Assembly: GCA_903813345.2 (NCBI GenBank)
Contig: CAIIXF020000008.1
Location: 10,941,278 to 11,005,277, forward strand
Direction of reading: 5' to 3'
From: Owenia fusiformis
Lineage: Eukaryota > Annelida > Polychaeta > Sabellida > Oweniidae
DNA: 64,000 bases
Shown: positions 1-13,631 of the stretch, one piece after another
How positions within the stretch are numbered: position 1 is the first letter of the stretch
Layout of the letters: every line of letters starts with the position of its first letter
Position numbers and translations under genes: made by a program
Notes under the pieces: model-generated
Databases searched by the model: none
What the model saw: only the letters and a program-made list of their open reading frames with translations
What the model was told of the DNA's origin: nothing

Positions 1-1193
1 AGTCCATTAAGCAGTTTAAGAAAGATAGGATAGAAGGAAATATGCCAGAAATTGCTGTCTATAATAATACAAATTCACAAGAATTACTTATCTTCAGGTA
101 TAAATCTAAAATTCTATGTTAATTGCTTTTACAAATAGATGTCAGGTCTGCATCACACCATTTTACATACACTTTTTATATTTACTTTTTATCACCATTA
201 CCTTGGACAATCATTTAAGTTAATTAAATCGAAGTTGTCCAATGATTTACATTTTACATTAGATAATGAGCTATCTGTATTAATTTCAATATATGGGAAA
301 AATGGTATATGTAAAAATGTTCAGAACATTATCGATATATGTACTCCCGTTTATCCTTATTAATAGTTTGAGTTTGCAGCTTTAAAAGAGAACTTCATCT
401 ACAACAGTAAGTTATTACTATTATTGTCTTATATAGTAGCAATCACTACTATTTGCCATTGGGCCTCTAGGTGGTTGTAAGGATAACTAGTGTTTGAAAT
501 GATAATGTGATTTACAGTTGTGTCTTAAACAAGATAAAATGATCAGTAAATCACACTGACCTCTTACTGAATGAATTTACACCTTGTAATATTGATAAGT
601 GCTATAGTTGTCAACTTATAAGATACACTACATGGCCATTTATTTCAATGTCCTATCCAATACATATATCAGGCATGACTGTGAATTGATGTTTTTAGAA
701 CAGCTCTGAGAATCATAAATCACAATCACAAAATAAAAGAGTGTTTTCAAAAAATTAATGGGTGCTAAAATTACATTTTATTGCTTTAAGTGCTAAGTGC
801 TTGTAGTACTATATGCTTGACCACAAACACTTTGATCAGCTACTGTGATGTGCTGCATGAGGTCACAATAGGCTATCTAAGAGTCACATATTGGTTTTAT
901 TAGGTTCAAGATTGGACCTATAAATCGTAATAGTCTCTCTAGTTTCTATAGGTTACAATACTCGGTATAGGATCAAAAATTTATACTTCAAAAAAATATC
1001 AGCAAATGATCAAATCTATGGCATACTCTTATATCTAACAGAATATCTATAAACCAATGAAACCGAAATAGATGAATACCACTGTTGCCGACTACAAGGT
1101 CTGATGTTATATTTTTAGATACTCTTACACCAACTTCAATACACTGTACAATGGAGAATGCCTCATTGTACATTCAACAAGCCACAAGTATAT

Positions 1194-1336
1194 ACAGTAA
1201 AACCTGTTAAATTGAACATTTTTTGCCAAGGAGAAATCATTCAGTGTTGGTAGGTGTTCACTACAGAGAGAGTAATTCAAACAGAAGTCAGTATGTGCGG
1301 AGGAAGGGTGTTCACGAGAGACAGGTTTTCATTAGA
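1194..1336. mobile_element. Pogo-like MITE copy (ACAGTRAAACCTGT ends)
   Basis: It begins with ACAGTAAAACCTGTTAAATT and ends near GACAGGTTTTC. The ends are inverted relatives, and the interior has GTTCACTA/GAGAGA words. The same organisation recurs at 8,038-8,219, 45,184-45,361 and 55,903-55,985. Termini of the type CAGTnnAACCTnnTTAnnGAACACC are typical of pogo/Tigger-class Tc1-mariner elements. That class assignment is inference. No transposase is present. Confidence 0.6.
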
Positions 1337-2785
1337 GAGAGATATTCTCTAAGACATTAAATTACTTTATGTTCATATCAGACATTTTGGTATATTAAAA
1401 CATGTAAAATATTTGCAAACATAAATAATGTTTAATAGAAAGGAGCAAACACTGTATATTTCTTGTCAACTTAATAAGCAGCTTTTATTGTCAGTTCTTA
1501 ACCTAAATCTGTAATACCTTTGAATGTCACAAAATATATCATGCAAGCATTTTTTAACTGAAGGCACATATAACCGACATGTGCATGTACCTTAAAGCTA
1601 AGTAGAACTAATAAGCTAGATATCTCTTAAGTATTGTTATCATCTATGATTAAAAATTTCCTCATAAAGACATCTTGAACCCTGACAGTCCTGATAATAG
1701 GCACCTTACCACCCTTACAATACATTCATTCTCTATGTTTTTTCATGTTTGCACTGAGGTGTTAACATATTTTCATGACATACTGATGATAAACTGAGTA
1801 CTGTACACAGGTGTACCTAATCTACTGTGCATACCTGTATCATTATATCAGGTATTGGTCATTTTTACAAGGTCACTTTTAAATTGATACATGTTGACCG
1901 ATACAAAGTCAATAATACTGGTTGGCTCATACTCAAGAGATAAGGAGATCAAATACTGACAAAATTATATACTAGCCTGATATTTCACTACTATACAGTT
2001 ATGCTATATGCAGTATATATTTTGGGATAGGTTCAACAGATAAGTTTGAAACTTAAAATAATCTAAGTTAAGTAGAACTGTCAGGAAATTTTTTTATAAG
2101 ACAATCCCAATTGATTAATGGAGGGACAGAAATATTTTGTATAACATCCTTGTCTTCTTAAAGAGGAGCCTGCCTGTCAGGTTTATCAACCCTTTGATCC
2201 TTTAGCTATGTTATTTAGTATTTGCATATCATTCAAACTATCTCACATCCCACCTATCTTTTATATAATACCTACTCATACATATACTACAGTAACTTTA
2301 TTGAAGTATCTCCTGTCCAAGTACATGTATATGATGTGGTCAAATATAGTATGGTCTATTAAATGCAATTACTTCAGCTATATTTGAAAAAGTTTATATT
2401 GAGAGGTTTGAGAGGTATTCAAAACAAGAAATTCTGATAGCATGGCATATATACAACTCTTTGTACCAAGAAGTGTTCATATTTCAAATTGCTGACTTAT
2501 GAGAAGTGTTCACAAATACAGGTTCCTATGTACATGTATATATATCCATGATAAAGAATGCAGATAAAGTACATGTAAACTTGTAAAGAATACTTCCATT
2601 AATTCACAATTACCGCTTCATGAATCAAGTCCAGATGTTTCCCTGAAGGAAGATTAGTACATGTGAAAATGTGGATGGGAAAACAACAATCACATCTGTG
2701 AACACGGGTTATCAACCAAACATATTCTACCCTGAATTTCAATCAACTAGCCAAACTACATTCTCTCTGACTATTACACACAGTA

Positions 2786-2948
2786 AAATCTTTAGAACAC
2801 CTGTGTTTGACATCTCTAAAAGTGTTTCACTCGGAAGGTGTTCCACTTGTAGAGGTTCATTTAATAATGAGTCAGTTAGTCTTGTGACTCTGAAAAGTGT
2901 GTGTTCCACTTGTACAGGTGTTCCACTTTACAGTAAACCTGTAATATA
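2786..2948. repeat. Degraded pogo-like repeat copies
   Basis: Several GTGTTCCACTTGTA / GTGTTTCACTC / ACAGGTGTTCCAC words and a terminal TTTACAGTAAACCTGT match the ends of the 1,194 and 8,038 repeats in scrambled or duplicated form. The open 123-codon plus frame across this interval (2,671-3,042) is probably fortuitous, because it is composed largely of this repeat. Confidence 0.45.
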
Positions 2949-3423
2949 TGTCAAATGTAGTTTCCATATTTTATTGAAAGGGAAACTAATGTTTGTCAAT
3001 AAAAGGCATGGAATAAAGTCCCATGATTGTCTGACTACATAATCTGCTTAGATATAGATTAGGCCAAAGAATCTTCTGCAAAGAGTGTAGATGGGAAGTT
3101 AAATTCTAGTACATGTAAAGGGTAAGCACATCCTGAATACATCATGCCCTATTGAGTTTTTATAAGTCTTTGCATTCATCAAACAAAAACTGATATTTGG
3201 TCATGAGAAATCAGGATGACAGCATCTATTTTCTAAGAACTTGAAAAATGTATTTGCACAAGTGTGCACCTCCATGCCTTTACCATATGAAATCAAAACC
3301 ACAAATTACGTTTATTCATATAGAACAGTTATCATGATCATGAAGTCATACTTCCTGTAGCAATATCAATGGTTTATATAAAAATGGCCCGAGTACATAT
3401 ACATGGTGAGCCTGTGTATTGTA

Positions 3424-3543
3424 ACAAGGCAATGGTGTGCAACATGCAAAATGTCACCACCTGCCATTTGTTATAGATGCTAAACACCATCCATAAAAAA
3501 GTTGGAGACTATAACAATATATCACCACTTGTAGTGGTGACAT
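3424..3543 (-). mobile_element. GTCACCAC-family MITE copy
   Basis: This is one of about 13 copies of a roughly 100-160 bp dispersed repeat. One end reads ACAAGGC..., then ATGCAAAATGTCACCACC and TGCCATTTGTTA. The other end reads GTTGGAGACTATAACAATAT followed by CACCACTTGTAGTGGTGACA. The end with CACCACTTGTRGTGGTGACA is an internal palindrome. No coding capacity. Confidence 0.7.
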
Positions 3544-4664
3544 AAAAACATGTTTAGAAAAACAGCCTATTTCTCCATAACAAGGCAAAAGTAATATACA
3601 TAAAAGTAAAATGAGCCAAAAAAACCATTACCACTCAAACATAAGTTCAGACAATAGGTAGATTTCATTTGTCTAAAAAATCGATGATGAATGGATAGAC
3701 GGACAGACTGACAAGAGGCCAATATCATCATGAGCCAAAAAGTAACCAATGAGAAAATTAGACCTGAGAGGCTGGTTTCAGGTTATTTTTAAATCATTAC
3801 AGAATTGTCTCTTACAAAAACAGATCTTGGGTTATATCAATTGAAAATCATATTGGTAAGAGAGTGTAAAAAATGTCCCAATAAAACATCTCATCTTATT
3901 TTTTTCAGTCAAATGAATCAGAAAGATGTGAAGAGTATAGGAATAGACATAACATGCATCATAGGCTGTCGACTGATGCTTTGCTAGAAAATGTACTGAT
4001 CTATAGTACTCTGCATTATAATACACATGAACGCATTTGAACATTCTAACAAACTAAAATGATATAATAAAAGGCAAATGTATAGAGAGAGTAGTTACTT
4101 TACATGACCTTATATTAGAAATACTCTACATTTTACAAATATCAGTTTCTCCAAAAGTAGAATTTCAAAGTAGTGAATCAGATAGAAATTGTTGATAAAT
4201 CTTGTTTATAAATAAGCTCAAGGGGGAAGAACGATTGGTAAACAGAGCAAAAACAACATTTTCTGATATAAACTGTATGGTCTGCGAGAAATTTACAGTA
4301 GAACCAATCTTAGTGAGCAATGATACTTGAATACATCTTGTGAATAATTTTCTTCAAGCCCCCCCCAAGGATATATAAGTGAACCTCCATTTTGTATTCA
4401 TATACTCATCACAAAAGTTTCTTTGTTTCACTAGCAATGTAAACCCTAGGACTGAAAAGCACTGTAACTTTAACTATAACCTAATCATCTCCATAAACCT
4501 AGAGCAGTTTTCTTCAAACCAAATTGTGTTCATAAATGCAGGTTTTAGTATAATGTAATCTAAGGTTCCCATAAGACTGAATATAACACAGGTACTCCTA
4601 CACAAATCCCAGAGGCATGCTATAGATCTAAATAGACCTATGCTAAAACAGACCCATTCAGATC

Positions 4665-4888
4665 AAGGGCGGATCTGGGAACCAACAAGGGGGGCCCAAA
4701 TTTCAGGTCTGAGAAAAAAAATGTTGGGCCCCTAAAACCAAAAAGTGGGCCCAAATTTTGAGGCCCATTTTCCTCAAAGTTTGGCCCAAAATTAAAAAAT
4801 AAGGCCTTAAAAGGCCTAGTAATGACCAAAAAGGCCCAACTTTTGGGAGCCCTAAGGCCTTTTTGGCCAGGCCCCCCACAGATCCGCC
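4665..4888. mobile_element. MITE with GGCGGATCTG termini
   Basis: The ends GGGCGGATCTGGGAACC and CACAGATCCGCC are inverted. The interior is built of GGGCCC, AAGGCC and GGCCTT words and short G/C runs, unlike the AT-rich flanks. A related element with CACGGATCCAGG...CTGAATCCGCC ends lies at 30,606-30,857. Minus-strand open frames across it (4,638-4,958) consist of repeat sequence and are not called as genes. Confidence 0.65.
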
Positions 4889-4894
4889 AGTGCA

Positions 4895-5010
4895 GATACT
4901 CATAGCATCTTTCTGTTTCACCAGAACATTTCAAGGCTGAGAAGAAATGAAATGTCATGGTTTAGCATGATGTAATAGACCAACAGCTACAAGTAAAATA
5001 TCACTAATGT
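4895..5010 (-). repeat. Dispersed repeat shared with CPSF2 intron 3
   Basis: Read on the minus strand, this segment (CATGACATTTCATTTCTTCTC, then GTGAAACAGAAAGATGCTATGAG) closely matches plus-strand 25,085-25,158 just upstream of CPSF2 exon 4. The two copies are inverted relative to each other and about 20 kb apart. Origin unknown. Confidence 0.6.
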
Positions 5011-6865
5011 ACGATAAATCAAAGCACTCCCTAATCATGCTAATGTAATATAAGGACAAATGAATTTCATAATTTGATTATGGTCTGAAGTCAATTTCCT
5101 GAATTGGATCACAAAAGTGACCTTTCAAATTAATGATATAAACATACAAACACTTGTCATTAACCAAATGAAGCATATTTCTGGCTTATTGTCCCAACAA
5201 AATGTTTCATTTATGGTTCAGGGGCTTCAGAACTTGGCAAAAAACATGTAAACTAGTCTCTATACCAGCCCACTAACAATAATGTCTGTAACATAGGCTT
5301 GGAGTTAGCAAGCTCTTGCCGGTACTTTTCCGAAAAATCTTACATTTTCTAAAGAATCAAAAATACAAATAGTACGATAGATCTGATTTTTCATATTCAA
5401 ATGAGGGCTACTTTCTCAAAAATAATTTAGCATTGATGATTTTTTTTCATAATTGTTTCTTCAAATTTTCTCACAAATGCAACTGATTTCTAAAGGTAAG
5501 TACTATCAACTATCTGTAATGCAGTAAGCCAAATATATTTATACCACCAATATCTTCTATTTTTACTCCACCATGGAATGCATGTACATCATCTTGCTAA
5601 GTTAACCAGTACACATTAATAGACAATTCTGCACTAAAAACAGATAGAATTTGTGAAGATTCACGATGAGGTAGCAGCTTATGTCAGATACCTGACTATT
5701 CATTCATTGTGTTAAGTAGGTACTGTAGAAAGGTAGGATAACCTAGCTATGTATTGTCAGGGAATTGTAAGTAAAAAGTCAACTACTGGATTGTGATTCT
5801 AGAATTTGAACTGCCTCTCACAAGATAACTGTAGGTACAATGTCATAGATAAATGGATTTCAAAAAATCATATTCCAGTAATTTTGAGAAATCAGAAATC
5901 CTGAAACGGCTATACGCCACCTGGTAAGTCTAGCAATAGGGAGATGTTCTAACTGTAAGGGATGGTGGTGGTAAGCCAACCAAGGTAATGAAGGCAGTCA
6001 GGTGAAACAATGATCTCATCCCTCAAGCCCACTTACCTATGCATACTGAATAGTCATTGCATTAACCAATGTTTTTTGTATTTGTAGACATACACATACT
6101 GTTGAACTAGTGTATTCCTTTAGTTATTATATGTATGTCAAGGTACCTTGATAGATCAAGATGAGACATACCTGAAATCTTTAAGTAATATAATCACTTT
6201 CATGGTGGTAAGTCATACCACTTCTCCTTCTCTTACACTTACCAGAGACATACCATTAACAGGGAGGGGTATGGGAGATTAGAATGTACTCAATGTTATC
6301 AACCTTACTCAACCTGTACTCAATGTAATCAACCTGACCACTTCTTCCTTTCAACATATAATACCCCTCCCATCTCTATTTTCCATCACAAGTTTGGCAG
6401 TTCGGAAAGCTGCCAGTAGACATGTACATGAACATATGAATATCAACCCAACCAGTTAAGCTAGCCATCTCAGAAGTCCCTTGGTAGAAGATAAAGAGGT
6501 GAACAATGAAATTACCCAAAACTTCTTCACCCATAGTTCAATCTCCAGTAGAGGCAATAGATATCACAATGGGCTTGAACTGGTTATATGATAATCAAAG
6601 TTGCTGGTCAAAGCCCATCTTGGATTTCTCAGGTATGAGGTTAAGGTGTAGCTCTCTTTTAAATAAACAATTTCAAACAACCATACTATACAGTGAGAAT
6701 GGACAAAAGCCAACATATATGTTTCTCCTTTAACTACATTTGATATCATACCTTGAATCAAAGCCAGATACAGCAAATCCGGTTTCAATGGAATACTGCG
6801 ATGACCAGCTAAGATATTCAAATTATGGCGAAATGGTTTGTATTAGAGGGTCTGATAACATGGGT

Positions 6866-7024
6866 CAAGAAGACATTGTCATGCAAAATGTCACCGCCTG
6901 GCATAGGGTATTTCATTTTTCAAGAATGTTCCCAGATAACAATGGCCCTTAAACACATTTGTTACAGATGCCGAACACCAACCACCACCCACAAAAATTT
7001 GAGACTGTAACAATATGTCAAGAC
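6866..7024 (-). mobile_element. GTCACCAC-family MITE copy (diverged)
   Basis: It shows ATGCAAAATGTCACCGCC, then TTTGTTACAGATGCCGAACACC, then TTTGAGACTGTAACAATATGTCA. Its middle carries an extra roughly 45 bp relative to the 3,424 copy. The palindromic end is eroded. Confidence 0.55.
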
Positions 7025-7479
7025 ATAATAAGTCATCCAAGACTGGAGTGAAAAGGTGCTCACATTTTAAGGTGTTCATTTTTTAAATGTTCATATATAG
7101 ATATTATAGCTTTATATTTTGTATCCCAGAAACATATAATACATGATACATGATAGATGTTATATATTGTATGGTGTTTACCCTCTACTAATTGATAACC
7201 TTCTAATTACCCATTCAGGTTTACATAACATATATCACTACCAGCTATATACATCAACTCTAATATCATGATAGCTGGCCTTTATTAGAAAGCCTATATT
7301 CTTTACTTCTGTACATAACAGACCCTAATGATGCCCTGATATTTTAGTGAGTCGAATGTCAATGTTGTTTGAAACATGTTACAAGTGTTCAAAGTTCCAA
7401 GGCCAACCAGATATTTCTCTCTTCCTAGCATTCAGGATTTCAAATGCCACTGTCAGCTATTTGTCCCTACCCTCATACA

Positions 7480-7665
7480 CCCCCAAAATGCAATCTGGTT
7501 TTCGACGCTGTTTCGGTGCCAAATTTCGGTGCAGTTTCGGCACCAAATGGACTGACTTGTCCGGTGGCAAATTTTGGTGTCGAAAGGTTTCAGTGCTGGA
7601 ATGGTGACGGAACAGCGCCGAATTATACTGGCTGTGTATAGCCTCCGCTATCTCCGGAAGAGAGC
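7480..7665. repeat. CpG-rich short-repeat patch
   Basis: A local GC/CpG-rich island in AT-rich intron, with repeated TTTCGGTGC / GGCACCAAAT / GGTGCCAAATTTCGG words that form partial inverted repeats. Plus frames are open across it (7,347-7,641), but the predicted peptides show no domain I recognise. It is likely a fragment of a younger repeat rather than an exon. Confidence 0.35.
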
Positions 7666-8037
7666 AAATTCACCCTACAAGCATGAGATTAAGAGACCCT
7701 GTTAATTCAGAATGTGGTGAATCTAATAAAGTGTGAAGAAAAAGCAGATATGAACCTTTGAGATCTATAAAAACTTCAACATCAAGGAGCCTATATCTAA
7801 CACATGCTACAAAAATGTAATCACTATGTTTGTGATATAGATCAAGGCCCTTTACATTACAAAGCCATTTGTCACACCATCTAATGAATACAGGCCTGTC
7901 TCTACATAAAAACAAACATTTTAGAAAACAATCCGTCATTTTAGTAATCTAACATTATTACCACAGTAATGGTAACAACAATCATGTCAGTACTATATAA
8001 CATAAATGCATAATCATTAACCAGGTAAAAATATATT

Positions 8038-8219
8038 ACAGTGAAACCTGTATATCTGAACACCTCACTAACCCAATCACCCCTCAAAGTGAACAATTCT
8101 CTAGGTCCAAAATTTGTTATATCGCACTGATGAACATTAAAAACCATTGGAATGTGAACACCTGTTAATCCGAACACTTGGTTGGTCCCACTGGTGCTTG
8201 GAATAGACAGGTTTCATTA
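8038..8219. mobile_element. Pogo-like MITE copy
   Basis: It starts ACAGTGAAACCTGTATATCT followed by GAACACC, and ends GAATAGACAGGTTTCATTAT. The interior has GTGAACACCTGTTAATCCG. It is the same family as 1,194 and 45,184. No coding capacity. Confidence 0.65.
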
Positions 8220-10079
8220 TGTAGATCAATACTATATGATGCCAAAAACAGATATGAGTGAAAATCATGACAAACCATTGCGCATCTTTTCTTTTCAAGA
8301 CAGAAAGATCCTCACACTAGAAATATTCAGTTTCATTTTCAAATTAATAATGTACAGACCACCATCATGCTAACAACTAACATCATTCTTCATACTTCCT
8401 AGCATAAACTTTGGATATAAAAAGTGTAAAAACTTTGGATGCGAGAGTTAATGTTTAATCTGCTACCAAAATTAAAGAAAATTAAAGAGTAACACTCTAT
8501 AGAAGTGTTTAAAAAAGTAAATACATCTTAAGTATGATTGTACTGTATGTTTGCATATATTTGACAGACCATGTTTGTTTAACTTCAATATAAAAAAAAA
8601 CTGGGATTTTTGTAGTTCAACATGACACAGTCAATTACTGGCTAATCATTGACATGAAAATTCTTCAAGTCCACATTAAACCATATTGACATTTTTGTAA
8701 TAATAAAGACTTGTTTCAGGTTATTTCATACCGACAAAAGGCAGAGAGCCCAGTATGACTCTACCTATACTGTGTGAGACCCAATCGAATTACACCATAT
8801 TGGTTAGGTTCGATCTAACCTTTTCATTTGGAATTCAAAGGGTTTTAAGAATTCTAAAGTATGAATTCAAATGGTGCAGTCTTAACACACAGCCCAAGAA
8901 ATCCCTCAATTTGACAAAATCTGTCTATTGATCAATATCGGCCTTATCAGTCAATGGCAGTTATTGGTTTGAGACAGAAATCATATTTGGTACATAAGTT
9001 TATATCTTAGGTCCACATGACACACAATTTCTCTCGTATAAAAGGCTCACTATTTTACTTCTAAACCATTTAAAACGCCACAATAGAAGGATTTTTCAAT
9101 ATACTTTTTGTACATTTTTTGCTCTCCAATTTCAAATCGGAATCTGAACATGATCACACATAAATGGTGAATCCATTGACACTGGGAGGTCTTTTGAACT
9201 AAAGAACTACACAGTTTATGAAGAATCACAAAACAGGAAAATGAACATAGTATGGTTGCCAAATATTTAGTAAACAAAAAACAGCAATCAATTTCATAAC
9301 TATACTCCCAGAAGATAGAGTTACAAGACTTAATATTTTACCCTAAACACATTGTGACATGTAGTATCTCAAATTACTTTTAGAATGTTTTCTCTAGGTT
9401 AAACAATAGAAACTTGAAATGATAGAACAGATTTTCTAATAAATTATGGCCAAATGGCTTCAATGAAATGACCTGAGGTATTTTTACATTGCACAAAATA
9501 GATACATGTACTCAGGTCAATATATATAGCTAAGAATTGAAGAATCAGCTTTAGGGGGTAAGGGAGGGAATTATGAAAAATACTGTTCTTTTAGATTTAT
9601 GCTTTCAAAATTGTCTTTACATCATTCATAGGGCGGGGCTTCTAACTCCACACAGAAAATACATTTTCATATGTTCAAATATTTTCTTGTTAACTCAATT
9701 AATGAAATATACTTTTTGAAATTATTCTAAAGTCACACTATTACTAATTAGAATAAATACCTTGATTAATTCTGAAACTTGATCTTTTTAAGGCCAAGGA
9801 TCTCTTTGAGGTCACATGCTATTTTGGGAAACTGATTTTTAATCATTTGTATTTTAAGGTGATTCTAGGATCTAGGAGGTATTGTATTTATTTCATTACA
9901 ATAAAAAAAGAACTCTTGCAATTGCAGTTTCCACAGATAATACTCAGCCAAGTTATAACTTATATACCCCTGTTCCCCATCCCTTACAAATCTACCAAAA
10001 AAAACATAAAGGAGGAAACTAGATAGGGAGGGGTAGACCTCATGCAAAGTGCACAACTGAGAAAAACTTGAGGGTAGAT

Positions 10080-10455
10080 ATGCCAGAATAGACTGAGGGA
10101 GATATGTCTGAGAAGAGGTTAATATATTAGAGTTGAGGGAGATTTGGCATAACTGATGGAAATATGCTATAACTGAGGGAGATATACCACAACTAAGGGA
10201 GATAAATGATAACTGAAGGAGATATGCTACAAATAAAGAAAGTATGCCATAACTGAAGGAGATATACCAGAATTGACAGAATTATACCATAACTGAAGGA
10301 GATATGCTATAACTGGTGGAGATTTGCCATAACTGAGAGAGATATAGAGCCTATAACTGAGAGAAATATACCATAACTGAAAGAGATATGCCACAACCAA
10401 GGGAGTAAAATGATAACTAAAGGACATATACCACAACTGAAGGAGATATACAAGA
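10080..10455. repeat. Minisatellite, about 20-bp unit
   Basis: Roughly 18 tandem degenerate copies of a unit like ATAACTGAAGGAGATATGCC, with occasional length changes. Minus-strand open frames here (10,227-10,528) merely translate the repeat into LSYG/ISLSY-type peptides and are not genes. There are no conserved repeats with unique spacers, so it is not a CRISPR array. Confidence 0.9.
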
Positions 10456-11167
10456 ACACGAAAGAGGAAAATATTCTAAACATTATCTTTATTGGAAAGG
10501 TCGAAGCTTGAGCATATGGTATCATCATTTTACAGGTTTGGAGAGTTAACGGTTAAGTATATGTTGTAAAGATAAAGCAGGTATGCTAACATAAGTGAGT
10601 AAGTGACTTAACCCTATATAAAAGTACATGTATATCATGCAACTTAACAACTGATGTTCTCCATTCAGGGACTATGGGACATATCAAAGCAGACAATAAA
10701 ATATGATCTTAAAAGGCACTATTGCCAACTTATTCCCTAAAATCCATCAACGAACAACTTATTTCATTGTTTCAAGTTTCAATACAGTATGACGATACCA
10801 TTAAGTTTATCAAACCATTCTAAAACATTTTCACCTGCCATTGTAGTCTTAATACAGGAATGGGACAAAGTAGAAACTAGAAAACAAGTCTGCACTGATA
10901 TACATGACAACTGCGATGTTCAAAAATACAAACACATATACATGTATATGAGATATGTCTGAACTTCAGGTAATATAAATGTCAGGGGGTAACATGCAAT
11001 TAGTATAATCCACAAGAGTTCAAATGAAGAGATATAATAAAAAAAATTATTTTACAGAAGTTTATTGCTACCTGAATTTCTAGTCTTTCTTGCCTTTATC
11101 ATCAAATAAATAATTAAATATCTCATATTCTCTCACATCATCTGACTTAAAATCTACCATAGGTATG

Positions 11168-11330
11168 AACAAGGCAGTAACATACAAAATGTCACTATCT
11201 GCCATTTGTTACAGATGATGAACACCAACCACTGGATGCCGAACACCAAACACCAACCACTGAACACCATCCACAAAACAGTCGGAGAATGACTATAACA
11301 ATATGTCACTACTTGTGGAGTTGACAACAA
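11168..11330 (-). mobile_element. GTCACCAC-family MITE copy
   Basis: It has ACAAGGCAGTAACATACAAA, TGTCACTATCTGCCATTTGT, a GAACACCAACCACTG segment duplicated internally, AGTCGGAGAATGACTATAAC and CACTACTTGTGGAGTTGACA. It is longer than other copies because of the internal duplication of the AACACC motif. Confidence 0.7.
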
Positions 11331-13246
11331 ACCACATATACACTGTACCAACAATGCACAATTTAACACTTCATTAACAGAATCATGTACGCTGGAATAT
11401 CAAACAAGTTAATTCTTGTATTTTACTCAATAATTAATGCAACTCTTTCCCAAACAAAACATATGAACTTTTTGCATGTTAGATCTGTATATTTTGCAAA
11501 ACACACCTCACATGCAATATAACAAACCTGTTCAAAATGCAATGTCTATGTCTCAATTTGCTCTACTTATTGAACCCCACATGTATAAATGGTATTTTAT
11601 TTTTAAAAAATGGTAGTTTATTCATTTATTCATATTAAACATAATTTAGTCTAATTAGTTTAACATCAACAGTTTTATGGTTTTTTCTTTTAAAATTGCA
11701 AGGGCAATCGGAGAAAATATCAATATTAAGGTCTAGAATGTTAAGCTTATTATAGGTCCCAAAATATTAATGTACACAACGCTTTAACCTACTTAAAATA
11801 TAGCATACAAAACACAAAGGTATTGTGCAGGTTATGGCCCATATTGACTTTATGGATTTGTAACAGTAACTTTGTGGGCTTTAAAATGTTTATACATTTA
11901 CCAAACTTGAAAATATGAAACAAACACACTCTTTCAACGTGTATGTCTGTGGTACATGCAAATCATTGATTCCCCAAATGCCCCTCCTACAAATACACAC
12001 AAAATATGATACATGTGCCAAACATATTTAAATATGAACCTGAACATCACATGACGTTTTTTCTCAAAAAGTCATTCAGACCTTATATGGCATTATACCA
12101 ATAGTAAGCAGGAAATTCTTTGAACTATTTTTATACTTTACAAATCTACAGAAATTCCTGTGGGGGAAATAAGGGCAACTGTACACTAATAAGGTACTTC
12201 AATGGCTTTGACTCATGCTTTAAGTGTGCACTAATCAATAAATCAGTACGCTAAAAACTACTTTAATTTTTTGTTATTAACTACAAATTAAAAGAATACC
12301 ATGAGTAAATTATAGCCATTTACATCCATACAAGAATCCATGATAAAAATGTGTATCATATAATCTTTGTTGTTTGAAAATATGGTATCAAAAACACCTA
12401 AATAAAAGCATGTTTCTAGACATTTCTTAATACATGTATACTACTGAAATTTTCCCTTTGCAAGAAAAGCTGGCAGAACTGAGAATTAACAGAACATTGC
12501 TTTATAGCTAGTAGTATTTTGATGGATTTAGCTTTATTGCCAGCTTGGGGGTACTTAAATACGATATGTCATGAATTATTCTAGATTCAATGTATTACTA
12601 AATATAATATCACAACTTTATCCTGCAATCTAATCTAAAACATTATAAATGACTAAATCACAACGAAACAAAACATACTAAAGTACAGTACAACTTGTAC
12701 ATGTGAACACCTCTAAAATATCCAACTGAAACCCATGGAATAAAACCTCTACAGGACCCCCAAAGTCAGGGTATAAGGGAAGTCTTGTACCAATCCCTTA
12801 TTTTTCGCCTATTCCTTCTCTAACAAAGGGTAGGAAAGAAAATAAATGGGGGACAGGGTGGGAGAGGGTAGTCAGAAAATTGATGCAGGAATCACCAACA
12901 GAGTGAAAGAAGGAATCTGGTATATGACTTAAAGTGCCCGATAAACTATAAAATGCGCATGCGTCCAGGTGTTGATAAACTATAAATAGCGAAAACCCAG
13001 GGTTTGTCACCACAAGGTAAGCCAGGACGTGTTGAGAGAACAGCTAGTGTTGATATTGAATTTACATGTAGCCAGATAAGTTTCCTTATTGAAATTACAT
13101 ATGGTTATTAGCAATACTTTGTAGGTGCTAAATAATAAAATATTTAGAGTATATATGAGAGAAATTGGTCATTTCGAACCTGTTGAAAAGTTTGTGGCTC
13201 TCGGCTACACCGGGGAATTTACTTCCATGAGTACACACATAAATGT

Positions 13247-13631
13247 GGGGTTCCCCAAGAGGTACGCGACAAGGTGACCTGGCATTAAATGTGCGACTAA
13301 ATGCTACTATCGAGAAGATAAAATAACGAATACGACAATGTCAATAAGTTATTGCATGTGACAATTCCGAGCCTTCATCTCACTGAAGTATTTTGAAGTA
13401 AAAATAGGATTTCTGTTTTGATACATGGATTCAGATGAACGTAACTTTATTCTGACAACTAATCAAAACTGAACAAAATTGATTGTACGTAACAGACAAT
13501 TTATTGTTTTACAATGTTTTGATTGGCTAAACGAATGAAACCAACAAATTATGACATGTAAAATGACAATTTTGAAATGTAAAATTTAAAAGTGACAAAC
13601 ACAACCTCCCTATCCACTCTTTGGGAGCCCT
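13247..13631. mobile_element. MITE with GGGGYTCCC termini, copy A
   Basis: It begins GGGGTTCCCCAAGAGGTACG and ends CTCTTTGGGAGCCCT, so the termini are inverted repeats. The interior shares ordered words (GACAAGGTGACCTGGC, GTGACAATT, TTTTAAATGTGACAAA-like segments) with the copy at 23,045-23,432, and the lengths agree within a few bases. No clear target-site duplication is seen at this copy. Confidence 0.75.

Noticed and set aside
2671-3042. 123-codon plus-strand frame
   Set aside because: Much of it overlaps pogo-like repeat words (GTGTTCCACTTGTA), with no domain and no splice or promoter context.
4638-4958. 106- and 72-codon minus-strand frames
   Set aside because: They lie across a MITE with GGCGGATCTG termini; overlapping open frames come from its GGCCC-rich composition.
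8790-8830. TTAGGTTCGATCTAACC resembling a tRNA T-arm/B box
   Set aside because: It is a simple palindrome. No A box, anticodon arm or acceptor stem could be paired around it.
10080-10455. Possible CRISPR-like array
   Set aside because: The units are contiguous and degenerate with no unique spacers, and the DNA is from an animal genome.
10227-10528. Two minus-strand frames rich in LSYG/ISLSY
   Set aside because: They are translations of the 20-bp minisatellite; periodicity is in the DNA, not a protein repeat.
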